Of a stretch of DNA of 64,000 nt, positions 44,213 through 52,124 are shown one piece after another. The DNA comes from Zhaonella formicivorans (lineage in GTDB: Bacteria; Bacillota; DUOV01; Zhaonellaceae). The DNA lies in NCBI RefSeq assembly GCF_004353525.1, contig NZ_CP085524.1, positions 2,452,142-2,516,141 of the forward strand. The letters are read 5' to 3'. Position numbers and translations under genes: made by a program. Numbering within the stretch: position 1 is the first letter of the stretch; the number at the start of each line of letters is the position of its first letter. The notes beneath the pieces were generated by a model. That model did no database searches. It saw only the letters and a program-made list of their open reading frames with translations, and had not been told where the DNA came from.

Positions 44213-44245
44213 AAAGCACCAACGGATAACTTCCGTCAGTGCTTT
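44213..44245 (-). terminator. dnaB terminator
   Basis: AAGCACTGACGGA and TCCGTTGGTGCTT (minus-strand reading) form a long stem followed by TTTTT, overlapping the dnaB stop codon. Confidence 0.85.
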
Positions 44246-45569
44246 AACCTACCTGCTGGGCCAAATCCACAAATTTAGTGAATTCCGCCAAAAATCCTAC
44301 CTCTACGCTGCCGGTGGGTCCATGGCGGTGCTTGGCCACAATAATTTCTGCAATTCCCTTTTTATCCGTTTCCGGGTCGTAATACTCCGGCCGGTGTATA
44401 AACAACACACAGTCACTGTCCTGCTCTAAAGAACCCGATTCCCTCAAATGGCTTAAAGCAGGTCTTTTATCATGGGTCTGCTCCACAGCCCGGCTCAATT
44501 GGGATAAGGCCAGAACAGGGATATCCAGCTCCCTGGCCAAAGCCTTGAGAGAGCGGGAAATATCGGAGATCTCCTGCTGGCGGTTTTCGGTCCTTTTACT
44601 GGACTGCATCAACTGCAGGTAATCTATAATTACCAAGCCCAAGCCTGTTTCAGCTTTCAGCTTCCTGGTTTTCCCCCTGATTTCCAACACGCTGATTGCG
44701 GGTGTATCATCGATAAAAATTGGGGCCTCAGCGAGTCTTCCCGCAGCAGAAGCCAGCCTTTTCCAATCCTCTTCCTGCAAGAAGCCGGAACGCAGTTTGT
44801 GCTGATCTACCATAGCCTCCGAAGAAAGCATCCTCTGCACCAGCTGCTCTTTGGACATTTCCAGGCTGAAGATGGCCACGGGAAGTTTCTCCTTAATTGC
44901 TACCTTCTGCGCAATGTTTAAACAAAAAGATGTCTTGCCCATACCCGGACGGGCAGCGCAAATAATCAAATCGCTTTTATGCAGGCCCGAGAGCAGCTTG
45001 TCCAAATCACGGAAGGTAGGCACACCCGTCGCTTCTCCCTTATGTTTTACCAGATATTCCAGGTGTTCTATAGTGTTAATTAAGAGCTCTTTTATTGGCG
45101 TAAAGCCCTCTTTACGGCGGCGTTGGGAAATATCCATGATCATTCGTTCCGCATCATCCAGGAGCTGGGACAGATCCTCTTCGCCTTCGTAAGCCTTTTG
45201 GGCGATCTTAGTAGCTGCAGTTATTAAGGAACGGAGGGTTGCTTTCTCCTCTACAATCCTGGCATAGTGCTCTGCATTGGCGGCAGTGGGCACAACGCTG
45301 GAGAGAAAAGCCAGGCTGGATACCCCGCCTACCTTGTCCAGTAAACTTTTCCGCCGCAGTTCTTCTGTAAGTGTGACCAGGTCCACCGCTTGACCTTGTT
45401 CATTCAGTTCTACAATAGCTTCGTAAATCACCCGGTGGGCTTCCAGATAAAAATCGGAGCTTTTCAAAATCTCGATAACATTAAAAATGGCTTCCTTGTC
45501 AAGCAGCATGGAGCCCAGGACAGCCTGCTCCGCTTCAATATTCTGAGGTGGTACCCTGTCTATCAGCAT
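44244..45569 (-). CDS. dnaB: Replicative DNA helicase DnaB
   Basis: A 441-residue helicase, usual length. The N-terminal domain starts RVPPQNIEAEQAVLGSMLL; the RecA-like C-terminal domain has Walker A ARPGMGKTSFCLNIA, Walker B GLVIIDYLQLM, and SQLSRAVEQTHDKRPALSHLRESGSLEQD with the DnaB-specific R-E-S-G-S-I/L-E-Q-D. It unwinds DNA ahead of the fork. The ATG at 45569 has GGGAGGAG 8 nt before it. In Firmicutes it follows rplI (with lonC between in Clostridia), as here, with a repeat island inserted upstream. Confidence 0.96.
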   Translation of the reverse strand: MLIDRVPPQNIEAEQAVLGSMLLDKEAIFNVIEILKSSDFYLEAHRVIYEAIVELNEQGQAVDLVTLTEELRRKSLLDKVGGVSSLAFLSSVVPTAANAEHYARIVEEKATLRSLITAATKIAQKAYEGEEDLSQLLDDAERMIMDISQRRRKEGFTPIKELLINTIEHLEYLVKHKGEATGVPTFRDLDKLLSGLHKSDLIICAARPGMGKTSFCLNIAQKVAIKEKLPVAIFSLEMSKEQLVQRMLSSEAMVDQHKLRSGFLQEEDWKRLASAAGRLAEAPIFIDDTPAISVLEIRGKTRKLKAETGLGLVIIDYLQLMQSSKRTENRQQEISDISRSLKALARELDIPVLALSQLSRAVEQTHDKRPALSHLRESGSLEQDSDCVLFIHRPEYYDPETDKKGIAEIIVAKHRHGPTGSVEVGFLAEFTKFVDLAQQVG

Positions 45570-45599
45570 AATCTGTGCTCCTCCCGACAGTTCGGCCTT

Positions 45600-45723
45600 C
45601 GGCCAAGTCATCAGTCCTCAACAGCGACCTGCGGTCACGTCCTTAGTAGTTAGTCCTTAGTTGCATATATTGCTTTTGCGGAAAAGCCAACGGCTAATTG
45701 CTGACAGCTGACGGCTGAAAGCT
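45600..45723. repeat. Heptamer repeat island 8
   Basis: AGTCNTT units, a GCGACCTGCGGTC variant of the hairpin, AGTTAGTCCTTAGTTGCATA, the core in the form TTGCTTTTGCGGAAAAGCCAA, and GCTGACAGCTGACGGCTGAA units, running up to the lonC stop. Confidence 0.85.
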
Positions 45724-45725
45724 GT

Positions 45726-47681
45726 TTAGTCTGAACTGAAAGCTTCCCCCATTGCTTCTTCAATAGTCGCCACCGGAATAATTTCAATCCCCTTTAACCC
45801 TACAGGCACATCTTTTTTATTGTCCGCGGGGATCAAAACTTTACGCATACCCGCTTGCTTTGCGCCGTAAATCTTTTCAAATACCCCTCCGACAGGCTTA
45901 ACCCTGCCCTGAATGGAAATCTCCCCGGTAATGGCTATGTCCTGTCTCAAAGGTCTGTTCTGCAGAGCGCTGATGATGACAAGACAAATGGCGGTTCCCG
46001 CAGAAGGACCGTCTATATTGCCCCCGCCAACTACGTTAACATGCAGATCATAATCATCCAGGTCCAGTCCGGTAACTTTGCGAATAACTGAACCGGCATT
46101 GAAGACCGAATCCTTGGCCATGCTGCCGGCAGTTTCATTAAAACGCATCCTGCCCTTACCTTTTTCTCTGGCGGCAAAAGCTACCGCTTCAATTTCTATT
46201 ACCGAACCTACAAAACCGGCAACCCCCAAGCCAAAGATACGTCCTACCTCAGGCCGGGAGCCGGCTTTCTGCGTTACATAGGGAATTAAACGGGAGGCTT
46301 GGACAACGCTATAGACATGTTCCGGCATAATAGCAATACCGTTTTCCGGCAAAGTCCCGCTTGTCTGGGCCTGATAAAGGGCCAAACCGTAAGCATCCGC
46401 CAGGATATTGTTGGCTTTTCTGCCTTCGATTGTATATTCGCTAATAATTTCAGGTACTCCCGGGCCCAGTTGCACTCCTAATTTGGGGGCAGCTTTCATA
46501 ATAATCTCCTGAATGTCGGCGGGAGTAAGGGGCTCGAAATACACTTCAGCACAGCGGGAACGCAGGGCCGGGCTTAATTCCGCCGGGTCCCTGGTAGTTG
46601 CCCCGACTAAAATGAAGTCTGCCGGCGCCCCTTCTTCAAAAATCTTTTTAATATAACTGGGCACATTATCATCGTGGGGATCGTAATAAGAAGATTCAAA
46701 TTCCACCCGTTTATCTTCTAACACTTTCAGGAGTTTATTCAAAAGGAGCGGGTCCATCTCCCCGATTTCATCAATGAAAAGAATGCCACCATGGGCATCA
46801 GTTACCAACCCAAGCTTAGGCTCAGGGATCCCTGTTTCGGCAAGATCCTTTTTAGCTCCCTGATAAATGGGATCATGGACCGAACCAAGGAGTGGATTAG
46901 TCACATCCCTGGGATCCCAGCGTAAGGTAGCGCCATTTACTTCCACAAACGGCGCTTCACTGTCAAACGCCGATCCTGGAATCTTCTTTGCCTCTTCCAG
47001 AGCCAGCCGCGCCGCTGTGGTCTTACCAACGCCGGGCGGGCCATAGACAATAATGTGCTGGGGAAATGGTGAAGCCAGTTTGGAAACTAAAGCCTGTACT
47101 GCCCGCTCCTGGCCTACAATCTCAGAGAGAGTGGCAGGTCTGAGTATTTCCATGGCCGTCCTGGCAAGCCTAATCTGATCCAGTTTTTCCAGGATTGCCA
47201 AACGCTTTAAGGTCTGGGCATTCTCGGGACCGGCATTTTCCTTGAGGATTTGCATTTTGATCTCCTGCACATACTCCTCATGCCGCTCCTGCATTTTTTC
47301 CGCAATCTTTCTTTCCAGCTTGTCTTCCACAACCCTGCGGGCCATATAGTCAGCCAGTTCTTCTTCCAGTTCTTCCAGTATAGCCGGTAATTCCTGTTGC
47401 GATGGCACCCGGTCAATAGTAGGGTCCTCGTACACTATTTTTTCCAGAGCAAGCACTCGCTCAGCAACTTCCTCGGAACGCAGCAGTTCCAGGGCTTCCA
47501 GCTTGCTGGCCTTTAATACCAAGCGGTCTGTCCCGTAAATATCACAAAGGATTCCGTACAATGCAGCTACCTGCCTGGAAACTGTATCGCTTTCAGCTTC
47601 CAACATATTCAGGATCTCTTCAGAGGGGTTATGCTCATGCTGTCGTAATTGTTTATCCAAGTTGATACCCCTTTCTATCAA
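45726..47681 (-). CDS. lonC: Lon-family ATP-dependent protease LonC
   Basis: A 651-residue protease of the spore_lon_C type. An N-terminal helical region (about 1-190, coiled coil around 100-150) is followed by an AAA+ module with Walker A YGPPGVGKTTAAR (about 213-225), Walker B GGILFIDEIGEM and R-finger SPALRSRCAEV, and a C-terminal S16 protease domain with the Ser-Lys dyad in GPSAGTAI and GRVKPVGGVFEKIYGA. It degrades proteins, and relatives have been tied to sporulation and stress. Its place between rplI and dnaB is conserved in Clostridia. Confidence 0.93.
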   Translation of the reverse strand: MIERGINLDKQLRQHEHNPSEEILNMLEAESDTVSRQVAALYGILCDIYGTDRLVLKASKLEALELLRSEEVAERVLALEKIVYEDPTIDRVPSQQELPAILEELEEELADYMARRVVEDKLERKIAEKMQERHEEYVQEIKMQILKENAGPENAQTLKRLAILEKLDQIRLARTAMEILRPATLSEIVGQERAVQALVSKLASPFPQHIIVYGPPGVGKTTAARLALEEAKKIPGSAFDSEAPFVEVNGATLRWDPRDVTNPLLGSVHDPIYQGAKKDLAETGIPEPKLGLVTDAHGGILFIDEIGEMDPLLLNKLLKVLEDKRVEFESSYYDPHDDNVPSYIKKIFEEGAPADFILVGATTRDPAELSPALRSRCAEVYFEPLTPADIQEIIMKAAPKLGVQLGPGVPEIISEYTIEGRKANNILADAYGLALYQAQTSGTLPENGIAIMPEHVYSVVQASRLIPYVTQKAGSRPEVGRIFGLGVAGFVGSVIEIEAVAFAAREKGKGRMRFNETAGSMAKDSVFNAGSVIRKVTGLDLDDYDLHVNVVGGGNIDGPSAGTAICLVIISALQNRPLRQDIAITGEISIQGRVKPVGGVFEKIYGAKQAGMRKVLIPADNKKDVPVGLKGIEIIPVATIEEAMGEAFSSD

Positions 47682-47700
47682 GCCTTTAATGTCCAGCTAA

Positions 47701-47853
47701 CCGCGTCCTTAGTCATTAGTGGTTAGCTTTCAGCCGTCAGCTGTCAGCTATCAGCATTTCCCTGCTGGCTTGATAATTGCATGATTAGTGACTAACGGTT
47801 TTACAAGTCCACAAAAGCTATACATGCAACTAAGGACTAAGGACTCGGCTTCT
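47701..47853. repeat. Heptamer repeat island 9
   Basis: TTAGTCATTAGTGGTTAGC units, CAGCTGT/CAGCTAT units, then the variant middle ATTTCCCTGCTGGCTTGATA, AAAGCTATACATGCAACTA and ACTAAGG units with a GGCTTCTAGCCG hairpin at the right. The middle is the subtype seen at 16938-17082. Confidence 0.85.
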
Positions 47854-47863
47854 AGCCGCTAAA

Positions 47864-48310
47864 TTATTCCCCAAGAACTTGCACGGTCAGGTTAGCGCTG
47901 ACCTGGGGATGGAGGCGCACCGTTATAGGATAAACACCCAAAGCTTTGATGTTTTCTTTAAGCTCAATTTTTCTCTTATCTACAGTTACCTCATACTGGG
48001 CTTGCAGAACTTCAGCAATCTCTTTGTTGGTAATGGAACCGAAGAGCTTGCCGTTTTCCCCTACTTTGCTGGTGATTTTTAATACTTTTCCCTCTATTTT
48101 TCGGGCAGTTTCCTGGGCGGCCATTAGCTCCTCTTCTTTTTTACGCTCCTGCTTTTGTTTGAGCATTTCTATTTCCTTAAGGTTACCGGCAGTTGCCTCT
48201 TTAGCCAGACCCCTGGGTAAAAGATAGTTTCTGGCATAGCCGTCGGAAACTTCTACTACCGCACCCCTTGTCCCCAAGCTTTTAATATCTTTATTTAAAA
48301 TAACTTTCAT
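47864..48310 (-). CDS. rplI: Large ribosomal subunit protein bL9
   Basis: A 148-residue ribosomal protein with the standard N-terminal domain MKVILNKDIKSLGTRGAVVEV followed by GYARNYLLPRGLAKEAT, a long charged helix (about 40-75) and the C-terminal domain. AAGGGGTGATAGGG precedes the ATG at 48310. It binds 23S rRNA. The upstream neighbour is DUF2232; the gdpP phosphodiesterase gene usually in between is absent. Confidence 0.97.
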   Translation of the reverse strand: MKVILNKDIKSLGTRGAVVEVSDGYARNYLLPRGLAKEATAGNLKEIEMLKQKQERKKEEELMAAQETARKIEGKVLKITSKVGENGKLFGSITNKEIAEVLQAQYEVTVDKRKIELKENIKALGVYPITVRLHPQVSANLTVQVLGE

Positions 48311-48394
48311 CCCTATCACCCCTTCTTCTCGCGTAAATAGTTCCCAACCTCCGGCTTACAGTTATCAGCTTACACTAGTTGCACACGAAAATCC

Positions 48395-48424
48395 ATAGAT
48401 AAAGTTTGCCTACACTTTATCTAT
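48395..48424. terminator. Hairpin between DUF2232 gene and rplI
   Basis: ATAGATAAAGT (48395-48405) pairs with ACTTTATCTAT (48414-48424) perfectly. The minus-strand tail ATGGATTTTC is only weakly T-rich, so it may be a partial terminator or a processing site at the place where gdpP would be expected. Confidence 0.5.
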
Positions 48425-48460
48425 TAACAAACAACTGCAAGCTATATCGGGCGGGTAGCT

Positions 48461-48492
48461 AAAGGCTTACAGCTGTTAGCTGACGGCTAATT
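48461..48492. repeat. Short heptamer repeat run
   Basis: A few GCTNANN units (AAGGCTTACAGCTGTTAGCT) overlap the end of the DUF2232 gene and the gap after it. Confidence 0.55.
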
Positions 48493-49476
48493 TTGCCCCA
48501 GTTTGCGGTAATCAAAAAGGGTATCAAACATCCCTAAAAAGGCCAGACTGAAAGCAGCTACAGGAAGATACATCAGTACTACAAAGGCTATAGCCAACCT
48601 AAATACAGGTTTTAAGTTAAATTTCTGCATATAGAATTTTAAAATGGCCAGTCCAATCAGGAAGAAGACTGGGAAATAAACTGCTAAAACATTTTGCCCA
48701 ACCAGTTTGAGGGTGTCTATTTGATAATAATCCCCAAGCAAAAGGGAACCAAGTCCCAGGATGAAACCCCAGATAAAATACCAGGGTAACCTCCAGGTAG
48801 TAAAAGGCGGAATTGCCGGCAGCGAAATTCGCATTTTGCGCAAGATTATACGGCTCAGCAGGAAGCTGGCCAAAGCCGTTGCCAGCGAACTCACAATCAT
48901 AACGCCCGGAATTAAACTAATGCTTAAAGCTGCCGCCTGGCTAAAAATTGCCCTGAGCTTTTCTTCGGTCATTCCCTGCTGGGCCATCCGGTCCAGAATG
49001 CCCATCTGGCGGTACATTTCTATAGCGGTGTCAAGCATAGCCATCATTTCCTGCCGCATCTGATCCAGGGAAAAGCCAACAAGCAAAATTGAAAGGCCAA
49101 TGACCAGTACCGTGCCGGTTACAGCTGCCAGGGCACCGTAAAAAACAGTCCGACCCACAGGCCAATTCTTTTTAAAAGCCAACCCGTAGATTAAGGACAT
49201 AATCCCAAATTCCAAGGCCAGGGACAGTCCCCTGAAAGGAGTGGCAAACATCATCAAGAGCAGGGTTGTCACTATAAAAGCCAATATCCCTGTCCGCAAA
49301 TCGTGGCGAAGACAAAGCACAATCAGAGGTATTGGCCAAAGAAAATTGGTAAGCAGACTCAGTGGAGGAAGAAAAAGCCCTACAAGACCCAGTATTGTGG
49401 CAATAGCAGCTAAAACTGCGCCCTCCACCAGGGCGTTGATTGGACTGCGTCTATGCTCCAAATTATTTTCATTCAC
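48487..49476 (-). CDS. DUF2232 (YybS-like) membrane protein
   Basis: A 329-residue membrane protein with about eight helices. The N-terminus (RSPINALVEGAVLAAIATILGL) and the F-L-W-P-I-P-L-I-V-L-x-x-R-H-D-L-R-T-G segment are typical of the DUF2232/YybS family, membrane proteins of unknown role encoded with rpsR and rplI. GTG start after GGAGGT; the GTGA overlaps the stop of the MazG-like gene by 4 bp. A role in envelope or c-di-AMP-linked physiology has been guessed from neighbours, but the usual neighbour gdpP is missing here. Confidence 0.88.
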   Translation of the reverse strand: MNENNLEHRRSPINALVEGAVLAAIATILGLVGLFLPPLSLLTNFLWPIPLIVLCLRHDLRTGILAFIVTTLLLMMFATPFRGLSLALEFGIMSLIYGLAFKKNWPVGRTVFYGALAAVTGTVLVIGLSILLVGFSLDQMRQEMMAMLDTAIEMYRQMGILDRMAQQGMTEEKLRAIFSQAAALSISLIPGVMIVSSLATALASFLLSRIILRKMRISLPAIPPFTTWRLPWYFIWGFILGLGSLLLGDYYQIDTLKLVGQNVLAVYFPVFFLIGLAILKFYMQKFNLKPVFRLAIAFVVLMYLPVAAFSLAFLGMFDTLFDYRKLGQN

Positions 49477-49790
49477 CGTCTTGAGACCTCCAAATGGTTC
49501 AATAAAGCCGATAAATCGCCGTACCATTCTTCCGCAGCATGCCCTTCAGCGATTTCCCGGCGCAGTTTTTCCACCAATTTCAAGTCAATTCTTACAAAGT
49601 TTATGCCTACACGTTTTCCCAGGATATATGCCGAAATAATCACTCCGCCCAAGGCATCCAGAATTGCCTCCTGACTGCCTTTTACCATTGCTTTAAAGAG
49701 CGCTCCTGTAGAACTGATCAAATCGGCCTTCAGCCACTCTATCATGCGCAGGTTTCTGGTTATATCCAATTCCCGGTAACCAATCCCCAA
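49473..49790 (-). CDS. MazG-like family protein
   Basis: A 105-residue helical protein beginning GYRELDITRNLRMIEWLKAD, followed by SSTGALFKAMVKGSQEAILD and ALGGVIISAYILGKRVGI; this is the short MazG-like family present between rpsR and DUF2232 in Clostridia. The acidic E-x-x-E/D residues of true MazG pyrophosphatases are only partly present (EAILD), so activity is uncertain. TTG start after GGAGGGG. It overlaps the following gene by 4 bp. Confidence 0.8.
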   Translation of the reverse strand: MGIGYRELDITRNLRMIEWLKADLISSTGALFKAMVKGSQEAILDALGGVIISAYILGKRVGINFVRIDLKLVEKLRREIAEGHAAEEWYGDLSALLNHLEVSRR

Positions 49791-49981
49791 AGTAAAACCC
49801 CTCCACCACCAGTTTAGATACCACTACACTGTTCGCTTTTGTGTAAATTTCTCCTACCCAAACATACTTGACAATGTTATTCTCCCTAGATCGTAAAATT
49901 CCCCTGTTTTTACAAAAAATATAGCAGCTTATTCTAAACAAAACAAGAGGAGCAAACGCCCCCCCTTGCAAATGGCAAAAA

Positions 49982-50212
49982 CTATTCTGTTTGTGTAAAC
50001 GGCAATAACGCTATGTGTCTTGCCCTTTTTATAGCCGTTGTCAACTGTCTTTGGTGTCCTGCACAGTTGCCGGTGATACGTCTTGGCAAAATTTTACCGC
50101 GTTCCGTCACATATTTCTTTAACCTGTTCACATCTTTGTAATCAATGTATTCGATCTTATCCACGCAAAAACTGCACACGCGTTTCCGGGGACGTCGACG
50201 ATCACGTTTCAT
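49982..50212 (-). CDS. rpsR: Small ribosomal subunit protein bS18
   Basis: A 76-residue ribosomal protein with the core [25 protein letters not shown] and [19 protein letters not shown]. It keeps cysteines at CSFC and NCAGHQ, the zinc-binding (C+) form of S18. GGAGGGTAGTGG precedes the ATG. It lies just past ssb as in most Firmicutes. Confidence 0.97.
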   Translation of the reverse strand: MKRDRRRPRKRVCSFCVDKIEYIDYKDVNRLKKYVTERGKILPRRITGNCAGHQRQLTTAIKRARHIALLPFTQTE

Positions 50213-50230
50213 CCACTACCCTCCTAAAAA

Positions 50231-50644
50231 CTAAAATGGCAGGTCATCGGCTGGAAGGTCAAATCCTGAGCCGAAAGGATCCTCTTCTCCGCCAAAAGGC
50301 GCAGCCGACCCTTTGCCTCCTTCCTTGGGCCAATCCAAAAAGCGGACGTTTTCTGCAACCACTTCCGATACCTGTCTTTTTTGCCCTTCCGGAGTATCAT
50401 AACTCCGTACCTGCAGCCTTCCTTCCACTGCCACCAAGCGGCCCTTGCCAAGGTTGTTGGCACAAATCTCAGCAAGTTTTTGCCAGACTACTATGCGAAT
50501 AAAATCTGCTTCGCGCTGGCCCTGCTGGTTGACAAAAGGCCGGTCCACAGCTAAAGTAAATGTGGCAACAGCCACTCCGTTAGCGGTGTATCTCAATTCA
50601 GGATCCCTGGTTAAACGCCCGATAAGTATCACTTTGTTCAGCAA
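50231..50644 (-). CDS. ssb: Single-stranded DNA-binding protein
   Basis: A 137-residue SSB: OB fold with [34 protein letters not shown], then [34 protein letters not shown], and the C-terminal acidic tip ending DLPADDLPF that recruits partner proteins. I chose the TTG at 50644 (AAGGGTG lies 9 nt upstream); a GTG four codons earlier abuts the ribosome site. It is between rpsF and rpsR, the standard operon. Confidence 0.95.
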   Translation of the reverse strand: MLNKVILIGRLTRDPELRYTANGVAVATFTLAVDRPFVNQQGQREADFIRIVVWQKLAEICANNLGKGRLVAVEGRLQVRSYDTPEGQKRQVSEVVAENVRFLDWPKEGGKGSAAPFGGEEDPFGSGFDLPADDLPF

Positions 50645-50662
50645 AGCATTACACACCCTTTG

Positions 50663-50962
50663 CTAGCTTGCTTTTTTTTCATCCAGCCTGATTACGAGGT
50701 ACCTTAAGATCTCATCAGCGATCTTAAAAATACGCTCCAGTTCGTGTGCTGTTTGAGCTGGGCTCTTGAAATTCATCAGCACATAATAACCTTCGCGGTG
50801 TTTTTCTACCTCATAGGCCAGCCTGCGCTTACCCCATTCATCAACATTGGTTACCTCACCGCCGTTGTCCACAATCAACTGCTTAAACTTCTCCACAACC
50901 GCAGGAATCTGCTCTGCTTCAACGGAGGGTTTAATGATATACAGGGCCTCGTAACTGCGCAT
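50663..50962 (-). CDS. rpsF: Small ribosomal subunit protein bS6
   Basis: A 99-residue ribosomal protein starting MRSYEALYIIKPSVEAEQIP with the GKRRLAYEVEKHREGYYVLMNF strand region and a KIADEILRYLVIRLDEK end. GGGAGGTGAATAG precedes the ATG. It is the first gene of the rpsF-ssb-rpsR operon; a GC-rich island begins just upstream. Confidence 0.97.
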   Translation of the reverse strand: MRSYEALYIIKPSVEAEQIPAVVEKFKQLIVDNGGEVTNVDEWGKRRLAYEVEKHREGYYVLMNFKSPAQTAHELERIFKIADEILRYLVIRLDEKKAS

Positions 50963-51059
50963 GACTATTCACCTCCCTTCGGACTGACGGCCCCCTTACG
51001 GGGCAGGGATATTCTGTGGCCATTTATTATACAACCACTATTTTAGAATTATAGCACTA

Positions 51060-51313
51060 GAACAGGGAAAATACAACGTTTAACTTGGGATTTATTGGTG
51101 ACGGGCAAACCGCTCGGGTCCTGACCCTGCTGCTTTAACCGGGCCATATCCCCCAGCTTCACCCCGCCACGTACTCCATGGTGAGTACGCTGGAGCGGAA
51201 TACTCCCAGTAAACCTTAGGGATGTAGACGGTATCATCTCCCGCAAAGTTCTGCCGGAAGCGCTCGGCATTGCGGCCCTCCGTCAGGTAGTGCTCCATTT
51301 CTTGGAGTAGCAA
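51060..51313 (-). pseudogene. Fragment of an AarF/ABC1/UbiB-family kinase gene, frameshifted
   Basis: On the minus strand the first frame gives YLTEGRNAERFRQNF and YIPKVYWEYS, the second SVLTMEYVAG and the third VKLGDMARLKQQGQDP; put together they follow the ABC1 kinase order R-N-A-x-R-F...VPKVYWE...VLTMEYVxG. At least two frameshifts and loss of both ends show a dead remnant. It directly follows the HTH regulator gene, so the pair was probably once an operon. Confidence 0.75.
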
Positions 51314-51320
51314 AGAAAAA

Positions 51321-52019
51321 TTACGTGGTTTTTTCCAGCGCCTCTTCCAGAAAATCCATCAGCAGGGCCTGTTCGGATTGGTTGAGGTCGGCCAGATTGT
51401 CCTGGAACCTGTCCAGGTGGCTGGCGATCTGGGACAATAACGGGAACTGGGTGGCTGTTTTCAGCATGCTGCCCATGGCGGCGCCGGCAAGCATAGCCAG
51501 TCCTATTTCCGCCTTCGCCGCGCCCAGCACCACGTTTTTGAACAGCCCGAGGCTCTTTGCGCTCAAGGTTTGCAGTTGCGCGATCAGGAGGGCGATCATG
51601 TAGGCGCTGAAAATCAAGGGGCGTTCCAGGCCGGGCAGTTCGGCCATCAGTTCTTCGATCAATTCCCTGGGATTATTTTTTTTCAGCTCTGCGCACAGGG
51701 ACAAAAGCCGTTGCTTGACTTGCCGCCATTCCTTGACAGGGGCCTTCTCCTCCCAGGTGTTGCCGGATAGCACCGCATCAGCCAGACGGGTAGGCGCGAA
51801 CAGTACCATCGCCCGACCGGGAAACTTCTCGCCCTGGTTGACCTCGTACTGGCTGGCCAGTAAGCCTTCCTTTTCCAGCGTCTTCAGCATCTCGTAAGCG
51901 CTCCACTTGCTGACTCCCAGCAGTTCAGCCACCCGCGCGTAATGTACTGGCAGGTTGGTGGCCTCGTAGAGTTGTTTAATCTTTTGCAGGAAGTCCATTC
52001 GCCGCCGAGTGATGCGCAT
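51321..52019 (-). CDS. HTH-domain regulator of unknown target
   Basis: A 232-residue protein: an N-terminal winged helix (about 10-75, LPVHYARVAELLGVSKWSAYEMLKTLEKEGLL region) and an all-helical C-terminal part with hydrophobic stretches (AYMIALLIAQLQ, LAMLAGAAMGSML) that could sense a lipid or membrane signal. I do not know the family's name; similar proteins are found with AarF/UbiB genes, as here. GGAGGGAAAGTG precedes the ATG at 52019; a GTG one codon earlier is also possible. It is in the GC-rich island. Confidence 0.65.
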   Translation of the reverse strand: MRITRRRMDFLQKIKQLYEATNLPVHYARVAELLGVSKWSAYEMLKTLEKEGLLASQYEVNQGEKFPGRAMVLFAPTRLADAVLSGNTWEEKAPVKEWRQVKQRLLSLCAELKKNNPRELIEELMAELPGLERPLIFSAYMIALLIAQLQTLSAKSLGLFKNVVLGAAKAEIGLAMLAGAAMGSMLKTATQFPLLSQIASHLDRFQDNLADLNQSEQALLMDFLEEALEKTT

Positions 52020-52124
52020 CACTTTCCCTCCAAGTTAATCGTATCGTCAATTTATATTATCACCCTCCTGTACGTGTCTAGTCAAGGGCTGTAAGGATTC
52101 AGGCGAAACGCGATTTTTTTCGAG

